The notes: generated from the letters alone by a model not told the origin. A DNA stretch of 38,503 nucleotides from Alphaproteobacteria bacterium (GCA_018826885.1 JAHJYN010000059.1:1-38503); one strand, 5' to 3'; shown: positions 17,842 to 25,064, numbered from the stretch's first letter. Made by a program: numbers and translations.

Positions 17842-18792
17842 TCACCGGTCCATCGGCTGCTGCGCGGCGGCGAGAGCGGCTCGTAGCGTCGTCGCTGACG
17901 CCAACAATCCTTTGATCTCCTCCGCACTGAGGTCTGGGGACAGGACGCGTTCGACGCCACCTGATCCGAGTACGCAGGGCAGGCTCAGGCAAACATCGGT
18001 GATTCCGTACTGACCGGTCAGCAGGGTCGAGACGGGCAGAACGGCATGTTCGTCGCGCAGGATGACCTCGCAGATGCGCACGATCGCGGTCGCGATGCCG
18101 AAAGAGGTGTACCCCTTGCCCTGGACGATCCGGTAGCCGGCCTCCCGAACCGCGGTGGCGATCAGGAGCCGTTCCCGGCCCTCATCGGTGGCGCAAAATC
18201 GGTCAAGGGCCAGCCCCCCGACCCGAACGGTCGAAAACGCAGCGACTTCGCTATCGCCGTGTTCACCCAGAACCACGCCGTCTATTGAACCAGGGGCGAC
18301 ACCGAGACGGGCCGCGAGAGTCTGCTGGAGCCGGGCGGAGTCCAGAAGGGAGCCGGTCCCGATGACGCGATTGGCCGCGAGCCGGGAGCGTCGCAGCGCC
18401 AGGATCGTCATCAGATCCACGGGATTGGCCGCGATGAGGAGAATGCCGGCGAACCCGGCGGCCATCAGCTCGTCCACGCAAGAGATGACGATGGCCGCGC
18501 TGCGGGACACCACCGACAACCGACTTTCTGTCCCATGGGTCGCCGCGCCCGCGGTGAGAACCGCGATCTGGGCCCCGGCGGCGTCCTCATAGGTGCCGGC
18601 CCAGATTCGGGCCGGTCGGGCGAGCGCGTTGGCGTCCGACAGGTCGGCCGCTTCCGCCGCCGCCAGGGTCGGGTCACTGTCGATCAACACGATCTCGCGA
18701 CAGAGGGCCCTGAGCATCAGGGCGTAGCCGGCTGTGGCGCCGACGTGTCCTGCACCGATGATCGCAATCCGTTGCTGGCCGATGATGCTCAT
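17842..18792 (-). CDS. ldh: L-lactate dehydrogenase-like 2-hydroxyacid dehydrogenase
   Basis: 316-aa NAD-dependent LDH/MDH-superfamily enzyme, expected to reduce pyruvate (or a related 2-oxoacid) and regenerate NAD+. Rossmann motif IIGAGHVGATAG; IGTGSLLDSAR carries the catalytic Asp and the substrate-binding Arg; GEHGDSEV carries the proton-relay His; GKGYTSFGIA matches the LDH Thr246 loop. In the specificity loop TAGAATHGTESRL the residue aligned with Gln102 of LDH (Arg in MDH) is Thr, so the substrate may not be plain pyruvate. Ribosome site GAGG. It is the third gene of a unit with a histidine kinase and a 78-aa protein, led by an FNR box at 20198-20211, which supports a fermentative role. 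Confidence 0.88.
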   Translation of the reverse strand: MSIIGQQRIAIIGAGHVGATAGYALMLRALCREIVLIDSDPTLAAAEAADLSDANALARPARIWAGTYEDAAGAQIAVLTAGAATHGTESRLSVVSRSAAIVISCVDELMAAGFAGILLIAANPVDLMTILALRRSRLAANRVIGTGSLLDSARLQQTLAARLGVAPGSIDGVVLGEHGDSEVAAFSTVRVGGLALDRFCATDEGRERLLIATAVREAGYRIVQGKGYTSFGIATAIVRICEVILRDEHAVLPVSTLLTGQYGITDVCLSLPCVLGSGGVERVLSPDLSAEEIKGLLASATTLRAALAAAQQPMDR

Positions 18793-18801
18793 CCGCTAGC
18801 C

Positions 18802-19038
18802 TCAAGCGCGGCTTGTGGTGGCGTATGGCGGGCAAGGCGCGGCCACTGCGGTCTCCGCCACGACGGCCCGTTGCCTCCGCCGATTGGCGAGGAAGGAGTC
18901 CGATCCGAAGCGTAGCAGCCGGGCGAAGTCCACGGCGAAACAGGCCGGGAACGCCCTCGGCTTGGGGTGAACAGCGGGTTCTGCCTGGTTGCCATCATCT
19001 CGGCCGAGGGCGTCGGGGGTGAGGATCGAATGGGCCAT
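18802..19038 (-). CDS. Small 78-aa protein between histidine kinase and ldh
   Basis: No family recognised. It begins MAHSILTPDALGRDDGNQ; the middle AFPACFAVDFARLLRFGSDS is the most structured-looking part, and the C-terminus is alanine-rich. An excellent ribosome site (AGAGGA, spacing 6) precedes the ATG at 19036-19038. It sits 16 bases after the kinase stop and 9 bases before ldh, so it is almost certainly part of the same transcript. It could be a partner of the kinase, which lacks a response regulator here. Confidence 0.6.
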   Translation of the reverse strand: MAHSILTPDALGRDDGNQAEPAVHPKPRAFPACFAVDFARLLRFGSDSFLANRRRQRAVVAETAVAAPCPPYATTSRA

Positions 19039-19054
19039 GGTTGTCCTCTCGGGA

Positions 19055-20083
19055 TCAGGAAACGGGAATGCAGACGACCGCGACCCGGGTTCCGGGCCGG
19101 GCGTCAGTGATCTTGATCACGGCGCCGAGCTGACCCGCGAGCGCTTCGACGATGCCGGTGCCGAGGCCGGGCTTGAGCCTGGCGGGAGGCTTGGGCATGC
19201 CGATTCCGTCGTCGCGGACCGTCAATGTCCAGCCGCCCCCATGCGCGCGGTAATCGACCTCGATCCGGCCTGGCCGCTGTTCGGGGAAGGCGTGCTTCAG
19301 CGTGTTTATGACCAGTTCGGTCACGATCAGGCCGAGACTGACGGACTTGTTGGCAGGGGCGATGCTGTCGTCAGCGGTCACTTCCAGGGAGATCAGGTCG
19401 TGGTCGCGGATCATCGAGTCGCCGATGCTGCGGCACAGGTCAGTGATGTAGGCGCGCAGGCCGACGTCACCGAGGGTCGAGGTCGCGAGCTGCTGCTGGA
19501 CTGCGGCCACTGACAGGATGCGCTGGTGGGCGTCGCGCAGATGCACCCGGCTTTCGTCGGACTGGACCTGGCGAGCGCCCTGGAGCAACACGCTGGCGAT
19601 GATCTGCAGGCTGTTGGCGACGCGATGCTGGACTTCCTGCACGAGAACCGCCTTGTCGCGGATCAGGGCGTCCTTCTGCCGGTCGCCGGCGCGAGCCGCC
19701 GTGACATCATCGATCGACAAGAGCAGGCGCACGCCCTGGCCGTCGCCATAGTGCAGGCGGCGGGCGTTGAGGATCAGCCGCCGCGTCTCGAACCCCGCGC
19801 GGCGAAAGTCCATCTCATAGGCCTGCGTCGGACCGTCTCCAAAGGCCGTCGTTTTCAACAAGGTCGACAACTGGGGGCTCTTCCACTCGCCGGAGCCCAG
19901 GTCCGCAAGGCGACAGCCCGGTATGGCCTCGGGTCCAACCTCGAATGCTTCACGGAAAGACTGACTGGCTGCGACGATTACCGAATCTCCGTCAAGCAGC
20001 AGTGCGGGAGCGACAGATGAGCTGATCAACGACAGGGCGAGGCTGAGCCCGACGTCCGGAACCGGGGGATTCAATGAACCCAT
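19055..20083 (-). CDS. Orphan sensor histidine kinase, PAS + HisKA_2 + HATPase
   Basis: 342-aa cytosolic kinase without membrane helices. A PAS-like domain spans about 15-130. The HisKA_2 dimerisation motif holds the phospho-acceptor H153 (QEVQHRVANSLQ). The ATPase domain shows TELVINTLKHAFP (N box), DDGIGMP (G1) and PGLGTGIV (G2). HisKA_2 kinases in alphaproteobacteria often act in general-stress or light/redox signalling with single-domain regulators, none of which is encoded here. ATG at 20081-20083 with GAGGGG at spacing 7. The FNR box at 20198-20211 predicts a transcript start near 20163 and an 80-base leader. Heads the kinase / 78-aa / ldh unit. Confidence 0.87.
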   Translation of the reverse strand: MGSLNPPVPDVGLSLALSLISSSVAPALLLDGDSVIVAASQSFREAFEVGPEAIPGCRLADLGSGEWKSPQLSTLLKTTAFGDGPTQAYEMDFRRAGFETRRLILNARRLHYGDGQGVRLLLSIDDVTAARAGDRQKDALIRDKAVLVQEVQHRVANSLQIIASVLLQGARQVQSDESRVHLRDAHQRILSVAAVQQQLATSTLGDVGLRAYITDLCRSIGDSMIRDHDLISLEVTADDSIAPANKSVSLGLIVTELVINTLKHAFPEQRPGRIEVDYRAHGGGWTLTVRDDGIGMPKPPARLKPGLGTGIVEALAGQLGAVIKITDARPGTRVAVVCIPVS

Positions 20084-20197
20084 GGACGTCCCCTCTTGAG
20101 ACCAAAACCGCCCGGACGATCGTCACTGCAGATAGACGGATCCGACCGGTGCGGTACGACAACCGCGAACCTTGGACGTGACGGGCGGGGTCGCACC

Positions 20198-20211
20198 TTG
20201 ATCCAGATCAC
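20198..20211. promoter_or_regulatory. FNR box upstream of the kinase-ldh unit
   Basis: TTGATCCAGATCAC matches TTGAT-N4-ATCAA at 9 of 10 positions. It lies between the kinase start (20083) and the end of the flavin-type gene, on the side that would drive the kinase, 78-aa protein and ldh. Confidence 0.65.
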
Positions 20212-20249
20212 GCCCATCTGAGGTCCGGTCCTGGTGAGCCTGAGGTCGT

Positions 20250-20786
20250 TCAAAACAGGTGCGCCTCCGCGCTGGCGATGCCGGAGCCGTCGCGTGAAGG
20301 GCGTCCGGTGTCGCCGAGGGAAAAGCATTCTGTATGGCTTCGACCATCGACCGCGCGTATGTCGCAGACCAGTTCCGGGACCAGTTGAATGATGGCGACT
20401 GAACTGGTGGCCGGGCAGGAGACGCCGTCGGGCGTACGCCGGGCCCAGACCAGCTTGTTGACCCGGTCCGCTACGGCATTGTCGTTCACCTCATGTGCCC
20501 GGGCCGCCATGGACACCCCGAACGCACCGTGCTCGGCGCTGGACCGGATCGCCACGGAGACACGGGAATCCGCAGCGATGTTGGTAAGCTTCTGACTTTC
20601 GCGGCCCGTCACGAAGAAGAGGTTCAGTCCGTCGTTGACGTAGCCGACGGTGGAAACCTGCGGCCAGCCGTCCGGGCGGTTGACGGCGATCGACATCAAC
20701 CGCTCACGGCTGAGCACAGCGATGATCGTGTCGAGGGCCTGGCCCGGGATCGGCGGATAGACTTGGGTCGTCGCAATGTTCGGCAT
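20250..20786 (-). CDS. Pyridoxamine-5'-phosphate-oxidase-like FMN-binding split-barrel protein
   Basis: 178-aa cytosolic protein. The segment IIAVLSRERLMSIAVNRPDG followed by WPQVSTVGYVNDGLNLFFV is the typical N-terminal half of PPOx-like split barrels, and GRESQKLTNIAADSRVSVAI the usual FMN-side strand. Members bind FMN, F420 or haem; the substrate cannot be told. The ATG at 20784-20786 is chosen over the upstream GTG (20795) because AGGAG sits 9 bases before it. The FNR box at 20837-20850 predicts a transcript start near 20802, which fits this start. Probably a flavin-dependent redox or stress protein expressed in low oxygen. Confidence 0.85.
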   Translation of the reverse strand: MPNIATTQVYPPIPGQALDTIIAVLSRERLMSIAVNRPDGWPQVSTVGYVNDGLNLFFVTGRESQKLTNIAADSRVSVAIRSSAEHGAFGVSMAARAHEVNDNAVADRVNKLVWARRTPDGVSCPATSSVAIIQLVPELVCDIRAVDGRSHTECFSLGDTGRPSRDGSGIASAEAHLF

Positions 20787-20836
20787 CTCGGGCACTCCTG
20801 GGAGCCCTCGGGTATCACCTCGTGAAGTCGTTCGCC

Positions 20837-20850
20837 TTGATCTGCCTCAA
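20837..20850. promoter_or_regulatory. FNR box upstream of the split-barrel gene
   Basis: TTGATCTGCCTCAA matches TTGAT-N4-ATCAA at 9 of 10 positions. The centre is 41.5 bases from position 20802, where a transcript for the gene starting at 20786 would begin. It lies just past the stop codon of the neighbouring fnr gene. Confidence 0.65.
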
Positions 20851-20860
20851 GGCGGTCAGG

Positions 20861-21619
20861 TCACAGGTCGCCATCCGCATGCGCACGCAATAAATCAGGT
20901 CGCTCGACGAGAAGATCGGTCTGCGACACCAGACGGATCACGCCCTGGGTCTTGAGCCGGGTCAGCACCCGGCTGACGGTTTCGATGGTCAGGCCAAGGT
21001 AGTCGGCGATCTCGCCCCGGCTCATGGGTAACCGCACATGTCCGGCCTCGGCAGGCCTGGACAGGTCATGGCTTGGCAGATCGAGCAGGAAGGAGGCCAG
21101 CCGCTCGATCGCTGTCTTGCGCCCGAGCAACAGCATCTGGTTCTGGGCCGCCGCCAGCTCGTGGGTGGTGCGATTGAGCAGGGCGTGCTCCAGCGGCGGG
21201 TCGTCCTGGATCAGGGCCCGGAACGCCGCCTTTCTGAAACGGCACACAGACGAGGGCTCCATCGCTTCCGCTGTGAACACATAGGTGTCGCCGACCGCCA
21301 GACCGAGAAAGTCCCCCCGGAACAGGAAGCCGATGATCTGGCGACGGCCGTTAGGCAGGCGCTTGAAGACACGGACTGAACCCGAGGTGATATTGAAGAC
21401 ATGGGGGGCTTTGTCGCCTTCGCGGATGAGAACGGCGCCCTCATCAAGCATGACCGGCTCGGCCAAGGCCTCGAGTCGCGCCAGCGAAGCATCCGCGGTG
21501 CTGCCGCAGACCCGGCTTGCTGCGGCACCGCAGCTTGGACAGTCCTGCTCAAGTCGTCGACCGGCGCACCCCGAAGGGAGCGTGAGCAAGGCCAACAAGG
21601 GGATCTTCCTGGCTCCCAT
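20861..21619 (-). CDS. FNR-type oxygen-sensing transcription regulator (copy A)
   Basis: 252-aa CRP/FNR-family activator/repressor. The cluster cysteines C27-x2-C30-x7-C38 and C126 sit at the same positions as in copy B. The HTH GEIADYLGLTIETVSRVLTR is identical to copy B, so both should bind the same TTGAT sites. The frame extends upstream through the FNR box to a TTG at 21664, but ATG 21617-21619 is the sensible start; a TTG a few codons further in, after AGGAAG, is also possible. The perfect FNR box at 21651-21664 lies 38.5 bases from the ATG and suggests autoregulation. It is divergent from the GNAT-like gene. Regions outside the HTH differ from copy B mainly in the N-terminal and last 25 residues. 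Confidence 0.93.
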   Translation of the reverse strand: MGARKIPLLALLTLPSGCAGRRLEQDCPSCGAAASRVCGSTADASLARLEALAEPVMLDEGAVLIREGDKAPHVFNITSGSVRVFKRLPNGRRQIIGFLFRGDFLGLAVGDTYVFTAEAMEPSSVCRFRKAAFRALIQDDPPLEHALLNRTTHELAAAQNQMLLLGRKTAIERLASFLLDLPSHDLSRPAEAGHVRLPMSRGEIADYLGLTIETVSRVLTRLKTQGVIRLVSQTDLLVERPDLLRAHADGDL

Positions 21620-21650
21620 GAAAAAGGAGGGGTCCGGTTCCGGTCTGTGG

Positions 21651-21664
21651 TTGATCTGAATCAA
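21651..21664. promoter_or_regulatory. Perfect FNR box between fnr copy A and the GNAT-like gene
   Basis: TTGATCTGAATCAA is an exact match to TTGAT-N4-ATCAA. A -41.5 spacing places a plus-strand transcript start at about 21699, the A of the GNAT-like ATG (leaderless). The minus-strand start would be at about 21616, within the fnr start codon region. It could activate, repress or autoregulate. Confidence 0.8.
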
Positions 21665-21698
21665 AGCATCGCCGGTCTGGAAGTTCCAGGTTCACGCC

Positions 21699-22127
21699 AT
21701 GACAGCCGTGTTCGTGACGCGCCTGACCCGCAATGCAGTCGATGAATCGTTCGCCCTGGCCCGGCTGGGGTATCCCAACATGACGTTCGCGGGCTGGCGG
21801 GAGATTGCCGGGCACCAGCTGGACGATCCGGCGCCGGTCGGCGGAATCCTCCTGGCCCGGGACGCTGCAGGCAGGCTGAAAGGGCTGCTGCTCTGTTCGC
21901 TGTCGGTCTGCATTGCGGCCAAGCCCTCGGTGCAAATCGAGCGGTTGATCAGCTTCGATATCTCCGACCCACGGTCCGTCGCCGACGCCCTGCTCGCAGA
22001 GGTGTTCAAGCTCGGTTCTCACCAGGGTTGCGAAAACATCTGTCTGGTTCGGCCTCTCGAGTCGCCGGCAGTGGCCACAGCCCAGATCCTGGCGTCGGAC
22101 GTGGCGGTTCTGTGCCAGATGTTCTGA
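21699..22127 (+). CDS. GNAT-like small protein of unknown function (intact copy)
   Basis: 142-aa soluble protein. The alternating pattern, with GGILLARDAAGRLKGLLLCS (about residues 48-67), then VQIERLISFDIS and a helix plus QGCENICLVRP, resembles an acyl-CoA N-acetyltransferase fold. A clear acetyl-CoA Q/RxxGxG/A loop is not visible, so activity is doubtful. Cysteines occur at C66, C72, C110, C114 and C139. It is divergent from fnr copy A across a perfect FNR box, which places the predicted transcript start at its ATG. Two partial copies (16199-16315 and 24951-25064) show that this gene has been duplicated in the island. Confidence 0.7.
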   Translation: MTAVFVTRLTRNAVDESFALARLGYPNMTFAGWREIAGHQLDDPAPVGGILLARDAAGRLKGLLLCSLSVCIAAKPSVQIERLISFDISDPRSVADALLAEVFKLGSHQGCENICLVRPLESPAVATAQILASDVAVLCQMF

Positions 22128-22262
22128 AGCGCTCAGGGTCGCTGTCGTCTTAGCCGGTTCAGGAAAGCCGGAACATTGCTCGTTGAGAGCTCTCGCGGTC
22201 AGTGTTGATGGCCCGATCTGGCCGCTCTTTCAGGGAAGCCCCGAGGCATTTCCGAGTGTCCG

Positions 22263-22538
22263 ATGACGATCCCGCCAGCGAGGGCCGATCGACTGCGGAT
22301 AGCCGATGACTCGAACCCCGATGCAACCTCTGTTTCGGACGGTCAACCGAGCTCGCTGGCCCGCCCGGATCCCTGGAAAGCGGTGGAAAAGCTCCCGGAC
22401 GGCGTGTTCGCCATGGTCGTCACTAGGGTGCAGGTCGCCGAGGGCGGGGGCGACTAGCTCTGGACCAATCCGGACGCGGCGCTGGCCGCGCTCCCAACCG
22501 TATTCCGCAAGGCTCTGGAACAGGGTCTGGCCGGCTAG
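22263..22538 (+). pseudogene. Possible small gene interrupted by an amber codon
   Basis: An ATG frame at 22263 runs 64 codons to TAG at 22455-22457. In the same frame it continues without break as LWTNPDAALAALPTVFRKAL to a second TAG at 22536-22538. The part after the amber has good codon use and a protein-like composition, so the amber may be a nonsense mutation in a roughly 91-aa gene. The ribosome site is weak and no family is recognised. Its end overlaps the end of the debranching gene on the other strand by 4 bases. Confidence 0.3.
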
Positions 22539-24682
22539 CGGATGGTGCGCACGGAGACCGGGCCCGCGCGCCGCCGCGGGATCACCGCCGTGTGGGAATC
22601 CATCTGCTGGAAGGCTAGGTCGACCCGGCTCGCCCCGACCGACAGATTGGTGACGTTCAGCCGCTCGATCCCGGCTGGCAGGATCGGATTTTCGACCTCG
22701 ATAACGCCTTCGATGGCGTCGATGCGGACGCCCAGCGCCGCCTGCAGCATCAGGAACACCGATCCCGCCGCCCACGCCTGCGGCAGACAGGCCACCGGAT
22801 AGGCGATCGGCGGCTCGCCCGGAGCCTGTTCGAAGCCGCAGAACAGTTCGGGCAGGCGCAGGTGGAAATGGCTGGCGGCGGCGTAAATCTCCCCCAGCAG
22901 CAGGGCCACGGCCCGGCGCTCGCCGTAGCGCGCCATGCCGGCGGCGGCCATGACCGTGTCGTGCGGCCAGACCGAGCCGTTGTGATAGCTCATCGGATTG
23001 AACCGCGCCTGGCCGCGCGCCAGGGTGCGCAGGCCCCAGCCCGAACGAAATTCCGCCCCCAGCATGCGTCGGGTCACCTGATGGGCCCGCTCCCGCGACG
23101 GCAGGCCACTGAACAGCAGGTGCCCGGCGTTGGAGCCGATCGCCCGGCACTGGGCCCCGTCGCCGTCGAGGGCGATGGCGTAGAATTGCTCGTCCTCCAT
23201 CCAGTAGCGATCCTCGACCAGCGCCCGCACGGTCTCGGCCCGGTCGGCCCATTCCGCCTGCCGCCCCTCGCCGAGCAGCGCCGCCAGATCGGCCATCGCC
23301 TGCCAGGCGGCGAAGGCATAGCCCTGCACCTCCAGCAGGGCGATCGGACCCTTGGGAAAGCGTCCGTCGACGTGGAAGATCGAATCCTCCGAATCCTTCC
23401 AGCCCTGGTTCGAAAGGCCGGACTCGGCACCGCGCTGATAACTGATCAAGCCGTCGCCGTTGATGTCGCCGTGGTTGATCATCCAGCCCGTGGCGGCCAG
23501 CAGGTTGGGCCAGAGGCGGCGGATCAGGTCGAGGTCCCCGGTGCGCCGGGCATAGGCACCGGCCAGGGCGACGAACAGGCAGGTGGTGTCGACCCCGCCG
23601 TAATAGAGGCCGAACGGCACCTCACCGAGGGCGCTCATCTCGCCGCCGCGGGTCTCGTGCATGATCTTGCCCGGGGCCGAGTCCTGGAAGGCCGAGGTTT
23701 CGGTCGCCTGGCGCATGGCCAGATAGGTCAGCACCCCCTTGGCCAGCGACGGGTCCAGCCACAGCATCTGCCAGGCGGTGATGATCCCGTCGCGTCCAAA
23801 CGGGGTCGAGAACCACGGCACCCCGGCATAGGGATAGGGTCCGGTCGGCAGGTCGGTGGTCAGCAGGGCCACGTCGGCGCGGCTCTGGTCCAGCCAGTCA
23901 TTGAATCTTGGGCTGCGGGGGCCGCGGATCGAGGCCCCCCGACGCCGACGCGCCCGCATCGCCAGCCGCGCCTGCAGCGCGTTCAGCCGGAACCGCACCT
24001 CGTCCGGCGTGTCGCAGCGGTCGGGGCCGCATTCGATATACAGATCGCAGCGCCGGCCCTTGGGCAGGCTGAACATGAACTCGGCCCGCGAGTCGGTCAG
24101 CCGCGCCGGCGGTTCGGAAAAGGCCAGGCAACTGCTTCTCTCGACCGCATCCAGCCCGCGATAGCGGAAGGTGACCCGCCGCCCGTCCTGGGTCGGCGGC
24201 TCTGTCACGCCGCGCCGCGCCCGGGGCGTGCCCCGCACCTGGAAGATGTCGGCGAAATCGGCGGCGAAATCGAAGGCCAGCGGCAGCAGCACATCCTCGA
24301 TGCCATGGTTGACGATCCGCACGCGCTCGAACAGACGCCGGGCCCAAACGAAGCGCCGGCGCTCGATGTGGAGCACGCCGGCCGGGGCCGAGCGTCCGCC
24401 CATCGGCGGCAGGGGGCGGTTGGTCGAATGGCAGGTGAAATAGACATTGTCCTGGCTGACGCCGGAGCTCAGCCGTGACGGCCGGACGAGGCCGACGGTC
24501 ATCACCAGCCGCGAGAGCAGGCGGGTGTCATGGTCGAACAGGCCGTCGGCACCGCCCTTCAGATCCCCCCAGCCGTCGGCGACCAGAAAGGTGTCCGCGT
24601 CCTTGAGCGCCATCAGCCGCTCGGGCCCGTCGTCGTCGGCGGTCTCGGCGGCGGTCGTCTGAACCGAATAGGCGTCGTCCAT
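22535..24682 (-). CDS. Glycogen-debranching-type amylo-alpha-1,6-glucosidase
   Basis: 715-aa cytosolic glycoside hydrolase of the bacterial GDE type. The N-terminal domain (about 20-230, with KDADTFLVADGWGDL and GLFDHDTRLLSR) matches the GDE N-terminal bis domain. The C-terminal (alpha/alpha)6 barrel contains PWFSTPFGRDGIITAWQML, KIMHETRGGE, GWKDSEDSIFH and YHNGSVWPHDTVM, all conserved in the family and carrying the acidic catalytic residues. It likely hydrolyses branched glucans (glycogen) or related polymers. ATG at 24680-24682 with GGAG close upstream, and a short palindrome 35 bases further. With the GT4 gene it may form a glucan storage or breakdown pair. Confidence 0.9.
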   Translation of the reverse strand: MDDAYSVQTTAAETADDDGPERLMALKDADTFLVADGWGDLKGGADGLFDHDTRLLSRLVMTVGLVRPSRLSSGVSQDNVYFTCHSTNRPLPPMGGRSAPAGVLHIERRRFVWARRLFERVRIVNHGIEDVLLPLAFDFAADFADIFQVRGTPRARRGVTEPPTQDGRRVTFRYRGLDAVERSSCLAFSEPPARLTDSRAEFMFSLPKGRRCDLYIECGPDRCDTPDEVRFRLNALQARLAMRARRRRGASIRGPRSPRFNDWLDQSRADVALLTTDLPTGPYPYAGVPWFSTPFGRDGIITAWQMLWLDPSLAKGVLTYLAMRQATETSAFQDSAPGKIMHETRGGEMSALGEVPFGLYYGGVDTTCLFVALAGAYARRTGDLDLIRRLWPNLLAATGWMINHGDINGDGLISYQRGAESGLSNQGWKDSEDSIFHVDGRFPKGPIALLEVQGYAFAAWQAMADLAALLGEGRQAEWADRAETVRALVEDRYWMEDEQFYAIALDGDGAQCRAIGSNAGHLLFSGLPSRERAHQVTRRMLGAEFRSGWGLRTLARGQARFNPMSYHNGSVWPHDTVMAAAGMARYGERRAVALLLGEIYAAASHFHLRLPELFCGFEQAPGEPPIAYPVACLPQAWAAGSVFLMLQAALGVRIDAIEGVIEVENPILPAGIERLNVTNLSVGASRVDLAFQQMDSHTAVIPRRRAGPVSVRTIR

Positions 24683-24888
24683 AAGGGCTCCGGGCGGTTT
24701 GCGACGGCGTCAGGTTCGTTCGCGAATTCGAACGCTTGATCGCCGCATCCCGTTCATCCGGTAACGTTCAGGAGGCGGCGACTAGCCCGTGGCTGGCCAC
24801 GAGGCTTCGGGTCTCGGACGGGCGTAGCGAGGTGACCACTGCGCTTGGGGTCTCGCCGGCGAACGGGCACCGGGCGAGGAGATCACCC
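24683..24888. other. Upstream region of the debranching gene
   Basis: Holds the promoter of the debranching gene and the palindrome at 24717-24734. The rest (24735-24888) shows no gene and leads into recombination scars. Confidence 0.4.
24717..24734. promoter_or_regulatory. Palindrome, possible operator
   Basis: CGTTCG-CGAATT-CGAACG: perfect 6-base arms around a 6-base centre, 35-52 bases upstream of the debranching gene ATG. Size and place suit a LacI- or TetR-type operator. No such regulator is encoded in the window. Confidence 0.35.
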
Positions 24889-24942
24889 TAGACGTCCAGA
24901 TACCGGCGGGCCATGGCGGTGGGCGAGAAGCGAAGGTCAAAG
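24889..24942 (-). pseudogene. C-terminal remnant of a GT4 glycosyltransferase
   Basis: Bases 24891-24942 match 26430-26481 at 47 of 52 positions, the first 32 identical. They read FDLRFSPTAMARRYLDV then TAG, against FDLRFCATAMARRYLDVYAD in the intact gene. Everything upstream of this piece is missing. Confidence 0.75.
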
Positions 24943-24950
24943 TGTGCCCC

Positions 24951-25064
24951 CTGTTCGCAGAAGTGTTCAAGCTTGGTACCCATCAGGGCTGCGAAAGCAT
25001 CTGTCTGGTTCGACCTCTGGACTCGCCGGCTTCGGAAGCGACGGTTGTGTGCCGGATGTACTGA
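24951..25064 (+). pseudogene. C-terminal remnant of the GNAT-like gene (third copy)
   Basis: Reads LFAEVFKLGTHQGCESICLV then RPLDSPASEATVVCRMY and stop. The intact gene ends LLAEVFKLGSHQGCENICLV, RPLESPA... VLCQMF. Similarity continues after the stop (TGAAGCGCTC then GTCGCTGTC), so a genomic segment, not only the coding part, was duplicated. It abuts the glycosyltransferase remnant, which is read on the other strand. Confidence 0.8.

Noticed and set aside
22230-23252. 340-codon minus-strand frame overlapping the debranching gene in another phase
   Set aside because: Arg/Gly/Pro-rich, no family pattern, and inside a confident gene.
22862-24478. 538-codon plus-strand open frame inside the debranching gene
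   Set aside because: Shadow frame; all conserved GDE motifs are on the minus strand.
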